Positions 1 through 4,903 of a DNA stretch of 5,154 nucleotides are shown one piece after another. A program made the position numbers and the translations under genes. Numbering within the stretch: position 1 is the first letter of the stretch; every line of letters starts with the position of its first letter. The DNA lies in the NCBI GenBank assembly GCA_028290765.1, contig JAQGJF010000323.1:1-5154 (forward strand), given 5' to 3'. The notes under the pieces were generated by a model. It did no database searches. It was not told where the DNA came from and saw only the letters and a list, made by a program, of their open reading frames with translations. Source of the DNA: Tardiphaga sp. Its GTDB lineage: Bacteria > Pseudomonadota > Alphaproteobacteria > Rhizobiales > Xanthobacteraceae.

Positions 1-258
1 TGCGCGCCGAACCGCCGGGTTGGCCAAGCGCGCCAGCGGATCGGGGTCTGTGGTCGATCCCAGTCCCGGAACGATCACGATGTCGCCACTCCGGAATTTG
101 CAAACCGTTGTACGGGTGACCTTGAGGGTCTGGACTTCGAACGGCTCGGGACGTCCCGCATGCCGACAGAGCGCATTGGCCGTCGTCAAGGCATCCACCG
201 TGATCGCAAGGCTCGAGACCATGGCATCGGGCAACGCCAGAACGATAACGCGGACCAT
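1..258 (-). CDS. GlxA-like AraC-family transcriptional regulator, N-terminal part (runs off left edge)
   Basis: The 86 visible residues start MVRVIVLALPDAMVSSLAIT and contain GDIVIVPGLG at residues 58-67. This is the pattern of the DJ-1/PfpI-like ligand-sensing domain of GlxA-type regulators: a hydrophobic first strand, a helix in the D22-ALTTAN region, then a strand ending in a V-P-G turn. Members of that family carry an AraC-type double helix-turn-helix at the C-terminus; that part would lie beyond position 1 and cannot be seen. The ATG at 258-256 is chosen because AGGGA lies 9 bases upstream on the minus strand and because the family begins just before this strand. The gene is divergent from the hydrolase at 363, so it probably regulates that gene and itself from the shared 104-bp spacer. 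The ligand is unknown. A plain DJ-1/PfpI protein without a DNA-binding domain is the main alternative. Confidence 0.8.
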   Translation of the reverse strand, partial: MVRVIVLALPDAMVSSLAITVDALTTANALCRHAGRPEPFEVQTLKVTRTTVCKFRSGDIVIVPGLGSTTDPDPLARLANPAVRRA

Positions 259-278
259 GGCGAAATATCCCTGATTAA

Positions 279-292
279 TGTCGATTTCGACA
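279..292. promoter_or_regulatory. Inverted repeat in the divergent GlxA-like/hydrolase spacer
   Basis: TGTCGA and TCGACA form perfect 6-bp arms around a TT centre. The site lies 21 bp upstream of the regulator start and 70 bp upstream of the hydrolase start. The half-site TTCGACA recurs as a direct repeat at 311-317, exactly 25 bp downstream of the copy at 286-292. AraC-type proteins often bind direct repeats, so these are candidate operator elements. No protein-DNA evidence exists here; a short palindrome can arise by chance. Confidence 0.35.
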
Positions 293-362
293 CTAGCCGG
301 AAATCATCCCTTCGACAATCATGCGGCGCAGGCGCGAATGCGCGGAGAAGCGAGGTTGGCCG

Positions 363-1211
363 ATGACGAAGCGCAGCACCAAGGTGGACGATCCGCTGGA
401 AGATTTCACGCCGCGTGAGATCACGCTCGACGGCATCACGAAGCTGGTGCATGTGGCCGGCACGGGCCCGGGTGTGATCGTCATGACCGAGATGCCCGGC
501 ATCAGTCCGCACGTCGCGCGTTTCAGCCGTTGGGTCCGCGATGCGGGATTCACCGTCTATATGCCGTCGCTGTTCGGCCGCGACGGCGCCGTGCCGAGCG
601 CGGAGGCAGGCGTGGCGATTTTCCAGCGCGCCTGCGTCAGCAAGGAATTCCGCGCACTGTCCGCCAATGTGTCGAGCCCGGTGACGCAATGGTTGCGAGC
701 GTTGGCGAGATTGGCGCATCGGGAGTGCGGCGGTCCCGGCGTTGGCGCCATCGGCATGTGCTTCACCGGAAACTTTGCGCTCACCATGATGCTCGAACCT
801 GCGATGCTGGCGCCGGTCTTGTCCCAGCCGTCGCTGCCGCTCAACGATCCCAGCGGCATCGAGATCGCACCGGATGACATCGCTTCCGTCCGCGAACGGC
901 TCGACCGCGAAGACCTGACCGTTCTGGCCTATCGTTTCGAAGGCGACAGATTCTGCACGGCCCAGCGTTTTGCGGCCTATGCCGAGAAACTCGGCGACCG
1001 CTTCATCGGACGCGTGCTTCCGGACAGTGCAGCCAACACCGATGTCCCACCGTTCTTCGCGCAACACGTGACGACCCCGCACAGCGTCGTGACGGTTCAT
1101 CTGATCGATGAAGCGGGCCATCCGACGATGGCCGCGCGCGACGAAATCCTGGCGTTTTTTGCTCGTCGGCTCGGCTCGCGGGCGGACATCGTCAACGACA
1201 GGAGCGCCTGA
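363..1211 (+). CDS. Dienelactone hydrolase-family alpha/beta hydrolase
   Basis: This 282-residue protein matches the dienelactone hydrolase family, cytosolic alpha/beta hydrolases with a cysteine nucleophile. In order it shows the strand and turn VIVMTEMPGIS (E43, matching the conserved Glu of the family), the nucleophile elbow GMCFTG with C133, an acid candidate D195 in FEGDRF, and the catalytic His H253 in DEAGHPT. The family's usual triad is Cys-Asp-His. The insert between residues 75 and 110 and the total length make it somewhat longer than classical enzymes of about 235 residues. The start at 363 is preferred over an in-frame ATG at 321 because GAGG lies 7 bases upstream and because the extra N-terminus (RRRRECAEKRGWP) looks like untranslated DNA. 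The divergent GlxA-like regulator is its likely controller. The substrate is unknown; dienelactone itself is not implied, as no other aromatic-degradation genes are present. The gene is convergent with the VOC gene, 52 bp away. Confidence 0.88.
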   Translation: MTKRSTKVDDPLEDFTPREITLDGITKLVHVAGTGPGVIVMTEMPGISPHVARFSRWVRDAGFTVYMPSLFGRDGAVPSAEAGVAIFQRACVSKEFRALSANVSSPVTQWLRALARLAHRECGGPGVGAIGMCFTGNFALTMMLEPAMLAPVLSQPSLPLNDPSGIEIAPDDIASVRERLDREDLTVLAYRFEGDRFCTAQRFAAYAEKLGDRFIGRVLPDSAANTDVPPFFAQHVTTPHSVVTVHLIDEAGHPTMAARDEILAFFARRLGSRADIVNDRSA

Positions 1212-1263
1212 ACCATTCGCGCAACGGGACGCGATCGGACCGCGACTCACGCGACTGACCTGC

Positions 1264-1650
1264 TCAGTGCCGCTGCGCGATCTGGACCAGGTTGCCGCAG
1301 GTGTCGTCGAACACGGCGGTGGTGACCGGTCCCATCGCCAATGGCTTCTGCGTGAAGACCACGCCGAGATCCACCAGCCGCTGATATTCCTTCTGCACAT
1401 CGTCGACGCCGAACGACGTGCAAGGGATGCCGTCGGCGACGAGCGCGGCCTTGAAAGGTTTGGCCGCCGGATGCTCGTCGGGTTCGAGCAGGAGTTCGAC
1501 GCCGTCGGGACTTTCAGGCGCCACCAGCGTCAGCCAGCGATGATGGCCCAGGGGAATGTCCGTCTTGGGTTTGAAGCCCAGGATATCCCGATAGAAACGC
1601 AATGCTCTTTCCTGATCATCGACGAGCACGCTCGTGAGCACGATCCGCAT
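1264..1650 (-). CDS. VOC-family (glyoxalase/bleomycin-resistance fold) protein, ArsR-linked type
   Basis: The 128 residues form two beta-alpha-beta-beta-beta modules of the vicinal oxygen chelate fold. The first is roughly 1-56 (LTSVLVDDQERALRFYRDIL, then ELLLEP). The second is roughly 74-125 (FGVDDVQKEYQRLVDLGV, then VFDDTCGNLVQIAQ). The usual metal ligands look depleted: there is no His in the first strand (T6/S7), none at the start of the second module (T78/S79), and Q123 stands where many members have Glu. E52 or E56 may be the only one left, so a binding or non-metal role is plausible. The start at 1650 is set by GGGAG 8 bases upstream and by the family N-terminus; the longer frame to 1767 is read-through of the ArsR gene. 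The start lies inside the ArsR gene (35-bp overlap), implying a single transcript and translational coupling. The ligand is unknown. Confidence 0.9.
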   Translation of the reverse strand: MRIVLTSVLVDDQERALRFYRDILGFKPKTDIPLGHHRWLTLVAPESPDGVELLLEPDEHPAAKPFKAALVADGIPCTSFGVDDVQKEYQRLVDLGVVFTQKPLAMGPVTTAVFDDTCGNLVQIAQRH

Positions 1651-1960
1651 CTGACACACTCCCTTTCCTGTCCGGTTTCTTGAGGTAAGCGCCCAGCCAG
1701 ACCGTGGAGGCGCGCCGCAGCGGCTCGAGCTCCAGAAAGTGGAACTTGCTTCGCCACTGCCATTCACAGCGCAGCAATCCCACCTCCTCCAGCACCGCGA
1801 GATGCCGCGACAGCGCCTGCCGCGTCAGGCTGGCGCCGTGCCACTGCGTCATGCGGACGTGCAGCTCAAACAAGGTCTGCCCGTCCCGTTCCGCCAGTTC
1901 GTCGATCAGGCGCCGGCGCGTGTTGTCCGCCAGCGCATGAAACAGCCGATCCAGATCCAT
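1616..1960 (-). CDS. ArsR-family winged-helix transcriptional repressor
   Basis: The 114 residues begin MDLDRLFHALADNTRRRLID, the hallmark first helix of ArsR-type regulators. A helix-turn-helix follows at about 30-63, with recognition helix SLTRQALSRHLAVLEEVGLL, then a wing (CEWQWRSKFHFLELE, 65-79) and a dimerisation helix around 80-93. It has one cysteine (C65) and lacks the ELCVCDL metal motif, so it is probably not a metal sensor. Three nearby ATGs exist (1984, 1966, 1960). The start at 1960 is chosen because the family opens at this Met-Asp-Leu-Asp and the best promoter would begin transcription there; none of the three has a good ribosome-binding site. The 3' end overlaps the VOC gene, so the pair is one unit, and the repressor probably controls both. 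The highly charged tail after residue 94 is dispensable-looking and overlaps the VOC start region. Confidence 0.88.
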   Translation of the reverse strand: MDLDRLFHALADNTRRRLIDELAERDGQTLFELHVRMTQWHGASLTRQALSRHLAVLEEVGLLRCEWQWRSKFHFLELEPLRRASTVWLGAYLKKPDRKGSVSDADRAHERARR

Positions 1961-1965
1961 GATCA

Positions 1966-1993
1966 TGTATAGCGCACTCGCCATATCATGCAA
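1966..1993 (-). promoter_or_regulatory. Candidate promoter of the ArsR-VOC unit
   Basis: On the minus strand TTGCAT (1993-1988) and TATACA (1971-1966) are separated by 16 bases, resembling sigma-70-type -35 and -10 boxes. Transcription would start around 1960-1958, that is at or beside the assigned ATG, so the mRNA could be leaderless. The -35 lies within one arm of the inverted repeat at 1986-2009. The prediction is by eye only. Confidence 0.45.
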
Positions 1994-2009
1994 CAAAATC
2001 ATTGCATGA
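1986..2009. promoter_or_regulatory. Inverted repeat, probable ArsR operator
   Basis: TCATGCAA (1986-1993) and TTGCATGA (2002-2009) are perfect 8-bp inverted arms with an 8-bp spacer. The site sits immediately upstream of the ArsR gene and covers its candidate -35 box, the expected place for autorepression by a dimeric winged-helix protein. Binding is inferred from position and symmetry. Confidence 0.6.
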
Positions 2010-2299
2010 CACCAAACGCGCACGTCCGGTGGTCCCTGAACGTCGCCTTCTGCCTGTCGGAATTCATTGCGGCCAAAGCTTTGCGCGGCTGGCCATGCAG
2101 CGCCAGTAAGTGCCGCTACGTTCGTGGCGAGCAGACCGTAGGGCGCAATAGCGAAGCGCGATGCGCCGATCACGCGCGATTTGGCTGAATACGTAGAGTT
2201 TGTCCGCAGGGCCGCGCGGAGCGCGGACCCGAACGGTTGATCAAGCGCTTCGAGAAAGTGTCGCGAAGTTGAGATGAAATGCGGGACCGATCATGTCGT
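2010..2299. other. Gene-poor spacer between the ArsR and toxin genes
   Basis: No frame on either strand gives a recognisable protein with a ribosome-binding site. It is upstream of the ArsR unit and downstream of the toxin. It holds an imperfect palindrome (2142-2167) and a GC-rich inverted repeat, GTCCGC (2202-2207) with GCGGAC (2223-2228), that could fold about 70-100 bp beyond the toxin stop but has no T-run to make it a convincing terminator. The open frames here have low-complexity translations and look non-coding or degraded. Confidence 0.55.
2142..2167. repeat. Imperfect palindrome resembling a rhizobial intergenic repeat
   Basis: GGCGCA (2142-2147) pairs with TGCGCC (2162-2167) around a centre containing AATAGCGAAGC. 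From memory, many rhizobial genomes carry a near-perfect version in which both arms read GGCGCAAT/ATTGCGCC around a GCTTCGC-type loop. Here the right arm has drifted. The family assignment is recall, not a search result. Confidence 0.4.
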
Positions 2300-2737
2300 T
2301 CACGTGGGCGGCAGTCTCACGAACGGATCGACCACCGCCACGCCCAACGGTTCGAGATGTCTGAGGTTGCGCGACAGGACAGTGAGGCCGCGATGCTGCG
2401 CTGTTGCGGCAACGATGATGTCGGCAAGTCCTGGCGCATGGCCGAGGCCACGCGCGCGATCCGACAACGCGCCGGCGATCCGCGCGGTGGCCGCATCAAA
2501 GGCGAGAATGCGATCACCGTATAGATGCAGGACCGTGTCGAGCCAGGCCGTCAGATCGGCGCTTTTGCGCGAAACCCCCTCGCGCCGCAGCTTGGCAATT
2601 CCATCCTCGATCTCCGCCACCGTGACGGCCGACATGAACAACAAGGCCGAATGGGTATCCATCCATTCTGCAAGCGCAGGTGACCCCGACCGGGATGGCG
2701 CAGCCGCGGAAATAACGTTGGTATCGACGAGGTACAC
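2300..2737 (-). CDS. PIN-domain toxin, VapC/FitB-like ribonuclease
   Basis: The 145 residues match the PIN-domain toxins of type II toxin-antitoxin systems, Mg/Mn-dependent endoribonucleases that typically cut tRNA or rRNA. Visible active-site elements are D5 in the opening YLVDTNVIS, E42 in SAVTVAEIEDGI, D106 in GLADIIVAATA, and the late SRN motif (122-124) followed by H127 where some members have Asp. That His variant is common in FitB-like proteins, so the enzyme looks intact. The start is a GTG at 2737-2735, chosen because Tyr-Leu-Val-Asp directly follows, the standard N-terminus. It lies 7 bases after the antitoxin stop and has no clear Shine-Dalgarno site, which suggests coupling to antitoxin translation. 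Length is normal for the family. The target RNA is unknown. It is convergent with nothing; a long spacer follows. Confidence 0.92.
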   Translation of the reverse strand: MYLVDTNVISAAAPSRSGSPALAEWMDTHSALLFMSAVTVAEIEDGIAKLRREGVSRKSADLTAWLDTVLHLYGDRILAFDAATARIAGALSDRARGLGHAPGLADIIVAATAQHRGLTVLSRNLRHLEPLGVAVVDPFVRLPPT

Positions 2738-2744
2738 CGGCCAA

Positions 2745-2987
2745 TCAGAGATCTGATTTTCGCAAAGGCGAATGATCGCGGTTGGGCAAGTCCTCCGCTG
2801 TCACCGGCGCCGCCATCAACAAGCGGCCAAAGCTCGGAACGGTTGTCAGCCGCTGCCACTCCTCATAGCTCACGACCACCGCCTGCCGCTTGCCGTGGCG
2901 AGTAATAACCGCGGGCTCTCCCTGCATCGCTTCGTCCACGACCGCAGACAAACTCGCCTTCGCGTCACGCAGTTGAATCTCGCGCAT
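2745..2987 (-). CDS. Phd/YefM-family antitoxin
   Basis: The 80 residues have the Phd/YefM layout. The N-terminal DNA-binding and dimerisation domain runs about 1-52 (REIQLRDAKASLSAVVDEAM, then PAVITRHGKRQAVVVSYEEW). A charged C-terminal tail of about 53-80 would wrap around and block the toxin. The start at 2987 is chosen because AAGGA lies 9 bases upstream and family members start at this MREI-type strand; the longer frame to 3092 would translate through the operator. The gene precedes the PIN toxin, as is usual, so antitoxin is made first. It is expected to repress its own promoter through the palindrome at 3002-3026, with the toxin as co-repressor, as known for Phd-Doc and YefM-YoeB. Here a Phd-type antitoxin is paired with a PIN toxin rather than a Doc or RelE toxin, a combination known from other bacteria. 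Confidence 0.92.
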   Translation of the reverse strand: MREIQLRDAKASLSAVVDEAMQGEPAVITRHGKRQAVVVSYEEWQRLTTVPSFGRLLMAAPVTAEDLPNRDHSPLRKSDL

Positions 2988-3001
2988 CAGCAGGCATCCT
3001 T

Positions 3002-3026
3002 GTATATGACTACAGTAGTCATATAC
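3002..3026. promoter_or_regulatory. Perfect 25-bp palindrome, TA operator
   Basis: Arms GTATATGACTAC (3002-3013) and GTAGTCATATAC (3015-3026) are exact reverse complements around a single A at 3014. The palindrome lies 15 bp upstream of the antitoxin ATG and contains the candidate -10 box. Position, symmetry and size fit the autoregulatory operator of a type II toxin-antitoxin module. Confidence 0.82.
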
Positions 3027-3048
3027 GTACAAACATTCCGTCTCGCAA
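3020..3048 (-). promoter_or_regulatory. Candidate promoter of the toxin-antitoxin operon
   Basis: On the minus strand TTGCGA (3048-3043) and TATATG (3025-3020) are separated by 17 bases. The -10 box is wholly inside the palindrome, so a bound antitoxin complex would exclude RNA polymerase. Transcription would start near 3013, leaving a leader of about 25 bases that includes the AAGGA ribosome-binding site. Confidence 0.6.
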
Positions 3049-3072
3049 GGCAAATGATGCAGTTTCACAGCC

Positions 3073-3099
3073 TTGACTGACTTCCCGATCACGTAATAT
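3073..3099 (+). promoter_or_regulatory. Candidate promoter of the Rrf2-methyltransferase operon
   Basis: TTGACT (3073-3078) and TAATAT (3094-3099) resemble -35 and -10 boxes, with a shortish 15-bp spacer. Transcription would begin around 3106, only a few bases before the ATG at 3110, and no Shine-Dalgarno sequence is present, so the message may be effectively leaderless. Confidence 0.45.
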
Positions 3100-3109
3100 C
3101 AGTAGTTAC
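3093..3109. promoter_or_regulatory. Imperfect dyad over the Rrf2 promoter -10, candidate Rrf2 operator
   Basis: GTAA (3093-3096) and TTAC (3106-3109) are inverted around a 9-bp centre that includes C-A-G. The site covers the candidate -10 box and ends next to the Rrf2 start codon, where an autoregulator would act. The symmetry is partial, so the call is tentative. Confidence 0.4.
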
Positions 3110-3574
3110 ATGAGACGAGACAGTCGATTGTCAGGCGTGCTCCACGTCCTGCTGCACATGGCCGAGCAGAAAGCCCCGGTGACGTCCGAACTGCTGGCCA
3201 AGGCCATGGATACCAATCCGGTCGTGATCCGGCGGATCATGGCCGGGCTGCGCGAGCAAGGCTATGTGCGGTCGGAGAAAGGGCATGGCGGCGGATGGAC
3301 GCTCGCCCGTGATCTGGCGAAGATATCCTTGCGCGACATCTATCATGCGCTCGGCCGGCCCTCGCTGTTCGCGATCGGAAACCGAACCGAAGCCCCCTTC
3401 TGCCTCGTCGAGCAGGCCGTGAATACCGCGCTCGACAAGGCGTTCGACGATGCGGAAGCGCTGTTGCTGTCACGCCTCGGTGACGTGACGCTGGCGACGA
3501 TCCACGCCGACTTCCACAAACGCCTCGCCGGCCGCCGCAATCGCCATCGCCTGGAGGCCGCTCATGCGTCCTGA
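3110..3574 (+). CDS. Rrf2-family transcriptional regulator
   Basis: The 154 residues show the Rrf2 winged helix: first helix [15 protein letters not shown] (6-20), helix-turn-helix [30 protein letters not shown] (24-53), and wing [14 protein letters not shown] (55-68), with the helices [11 protein letters not shown] and the dimerisation helix of about 100-121 after it. Iron-sulfur members such as IscR and NsrR have a three-cysteine cluster at about 90-110; this protein has only C98, so it probably binds no cluster and belongs with the YwnA-like group. C98 could be a redox switch, but that is inference. The start is the ATG at 3110; no better upstream codon exists and no ribosome-binding site is visible. 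Its last 11 bases overlap the methyltransferase gene, so the two form an operon that the regulator likely controls. The gene is divergent from the toxin-antitoxin module. Confidence 0.9.
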   Translation: MRRDSRLSGVLHVLLHMAEQKAPVTSELLAKAMDTNPVVIRRIMAGLREQGYVRSEKGHGGGWTLARDLAKISLRDIYHALGRPSLFAIGNRTEAPFCLVEQAVNTALDKAFDDAEALLLSRLGDVTLATIHADFHKRLAGRRNRHRLEAAHAS

Positions 3575-4265
3575 TGCAGCTGTCCCGGATTTCCTGACTC
3601 CCTTTTCCGATCCTGAGGCGGTCAAGCATTATGCGGAGGGGCCGCGGCGCTTCGTGCCCGGCTTTGCCGACCTTCACCGCATGACCGGGATCCTGTTGGC
3701 GGAGCAGGCCTCGCAGGACGCGCGCCTGCTGGTGCTTGGCGCCGGCGGAGGCTTGGAGTTGAAGGCCTTGGCGGAGACTCAGCCCGGCTGGACCTTCGTC
3801 GGCGTCGATCCGGCCGCCGAGATGCTGAAGCTGGCCGAGCGGACGCTGGGGCCCCTCGCCGCGCGCGTGCAGCTGCAGCAAGGCTATATCGACGATGCGC
3901 CCGACGGCCCCTTCGATGCTGCAACATGTCTCCTCACGCTGCATTTTCTGGATGTCGATGAACGGCGACGGACGGCAACAGAAATCCACCGCCGCCTCAA
4001 ACCCGGAGCGCCCTTTGTCGCCGCCCATTCGAGTTTTCCGCAGGACGGCGGACAGCGCGCGCAATGGCTGTCGCGATATGCCGCCTACGCCATCGCTTCC
4101 GGCGCCGACCCGAACCAGGCCAACAACGCGCGCGTTGCTGTTGACGCCAATCTGAGCCTGCTCAGTCCGGAACAGGACACGCAACTCCTGCTCGACGCCG
4201 GCTTCCGGAGCGTAGAGCTGTTCTACGCGGCGTTTACCTGGCGCGGCTGGATTGCGCATGCGTGA
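3564..4265 (+). CDS. Class I SAM-dependent methyltransferase, CmoA-like
   Basis: The 233 residues contain a Rossmann-type SAM domain: motif [14 protein letters not shown] (55-67), the acidic end of strand 2 in [10 protein letters not shown] (D82), and the post-motif region [19 protein letters not shown] (117-135), then LKPGAPFV. The lead-in [19 protein letters not shown] (30-48) and the domain order resemble the CmoA branch (tRNA carboxymethoxy-uridine pathway), but CmoA itself uses other substrates and this gene lacks a CmoB neighbour, so the true substrate is unknown. The start at 3564 overlaps the end of the Rrf2 gene by 11 bp, and GGAGG lies 7 bases before the ATG. The pairing with an Rrf2 regulator of this type recurs in other bacteria as I recall. 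No membrane segment or signal is visible, so it is cytosolic. It is convergent with the YciI-like gene. Confidence 0.88.
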   Translation: MRPDAAVPDFLTPFSDPEAVKHYAEGPRRFVPGFADLHRMTGILLAEQASQDARLLVLGAGGGLELKALAETQPGWTFVGVDPAAEMLKLAERTLGPLAARVQLQQGYIDDAPDGPFDAATCLLTLHFLDVDERRRTATEIHRRLKPGAPFVAAHSSFPQDGGQRAQWLSRYAAYAIASGADPNQANNARVAVDANLSLLSPEQDTQLLLDAGFRSVELFYAAFTWRGWIAHA

Positions 4266-4279
4266 CGCGAGGGGCGGAC

Positions 4280-4348
4280 TCAGTTGCCGCCGAGCTCCTC
4301 GCGCGTCCGGTCACGAATTTCCCTGACCTCCGGCGTCAGGGTCTCATT
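4280..4348 (-). pseudogene. Out-of-frame C-terminal tail of the YciI-like gene
   Basis: In the frame one base off the YciI-like gene, 22 codons read N-E-T-L then TPEVREIRDRTREELGG and end at a TGA at 4282-4280. Family members commonly continue after the ...RPLYEMADF region with a TPE-R-E-RE-LR-type charged helix, so this is most likely the displaced natural C-terminus. It ends 14 bp from the convergent methyltransferase stop, a normal gap. Either a real mutation or a base-call error would produce it. Confidence 0.65.
4321..4341. terminator. Hairpin between convergent methyltransferase and YciI-like genes
   Basis: CCCTGAC (4321-4327) and GTCAGGG (4335-4341) form a perfect 7-bp stem with a 7-base loop, 56 bp after the methyltransferase stop. 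On the plus strand it is followed by TCTCATT, not a true T-run, so it is a weak intrinsic terminator at best. It also lies within the out-of-frame 3' extension of the YciI-like gene, so the symmetry may be a by-product of coding sequence. Confidence 0.3.
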
Positions 4349-4712
4349 GCAAATCAGCCATCTCGTACAACGGCCGGATTTCGATCTCGCTCGGTCCCGG
4401 CATCGGATTGGGGCAGCGCTTCACCCAGGCGACCGCCTCGTCCATGTCCTTGACCTCCCAGAGCCAGAAGCCGGCGACCAGCTCCCGGGGCCGGGCGAAA
4501 GGCCCGTCGATCACCGCACGGCCGGCACCATCGAACGCAACACGCTTGCCCCGCGAGGACGGTGTGAGACCGTCGGCAGCGCGCAGGATGCCGGCCTTGC
4601 GAAGCTCGTCATTGAATCTGCCCATCGCCGCCATCGCCTCCTTCGTCTCGGGCGTGGGAACAAAGCCCTTTTCGCTGTCTTCGGTCGCCTTCACGAGCAC
4701 CATCACACGCAT
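4344..4712 (-). CDS. YciI/DGPF-family protein, apparently frameshifted near its C-terminus
   Basis: The 122 residues begin MRVMVLVKATEDSEKG and contain the signature DGPF at 69-72, followed by ELVAGFWLWEVKDMDEAVAWV and KRCPNPMPG (98-106), the layout of the YciI/DGPF (YCII-related) family, small ferredoxin-like-fold proteins of uncertain function, often found beside ECF sigma factors. No sigma factor is next to it here. The start at 4712 is strongly supported by AAGGAG 7 bases upstream. The frame stops at 4344 after EMADLQ, but a shift of one base at that point continues with a family-like tail (TPEVREIRDRTREELGG) to a stop at 4280, giving 143 residues. A single extra base near 4345-4352 is the simplest explanation. 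The DGPF core is complete, so the protein may still fold. Frames extending upstream to 5003 are read-through. Confidence 0.88.
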   Translation of the reverse strand: MRVMVLVKATEDSEKGFVPTPETKEAMAAMGRFNDELRKAGILRAADGLTPSSRGKRVAFDGAGRAVIDGPFARPRELVAGFWLWEVKDMDEAVAWVKRCPNPMPGPSEIEIRPLYEMADLQ

Positions 4713-4903
4713 CGTCTGTCTCCTTGTTCTCGCCGGCCTCATCGGCTGGCATCGGAACGACGAACGGGGCTTTCGGAAACCGACATCGTCCTGCGAATTT
4801 TTGAACGGTTGAGGCGCAGGGCGCGAACGGCCTCTTCCAGGACGGGGATCGCGATGGTGCGATGACCGAGATTTGGCGCCTCGAACGATGCCCAGTATTG
4901 CTT
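4713..4903. other. Spacer upstream of the YciI-like gene
   Basis: Apart from the AAGGAG ribosome-binding site at its left edge, I see nothing convincing. After the short GuaA-like ORF stops at 4904, the same minus-strand frame stays open for about 55 codons (KQYWASFEAPNLGHRTIAI...), but it has no start, ribosome-binding site or family I recognise. It may be decayed coding sequence. Confidence 0.45.

Noticed and set aside
321..362. Earlier start for the hydrolase at 321
   Set aside because: It has no suitable ribosome-binding site and adds an Arg-rich stretch absent from the family; the ATG at 363 fits better.
186..1400. A 404-residue open frame on the minus strand
   Set aside because: It lies antisense to the hydrolase and crosses the VOC 3' end; its translation is Arg/His/Ala-rich with no family features, a typical high-GC shadow.
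2202..2228. GC-rich inverted repeat as a rho-independent terminator for the toxin operon
   Set aside because: The stem is only 6 bp with a 15-base loop and no T-run follows on the minus strand.
2177..2275. Short plus-strand frame ending RTVDQALRESVAKLR before a TGA near 2275
   Set aside because: The last 15 residues look protein-like, but a stop lies about 24 codons upstream and there is no start signal or recognisable family.
2988..3092. N-terminal extension of the antitoxin to an ATG at 3092
   Set aside because: It would translate through the palindrome and promoter and has no ribosome-binding site, while the ATG at 2987 has AAGGA and the normal family N-terminus.
3237..4259. A 340-residue open frame on the minus strand
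   Set aside because: It is antisense to the Rrf2 and methyltransferase genes, both of which have clear motifs; the composition is that of a shadow frame.
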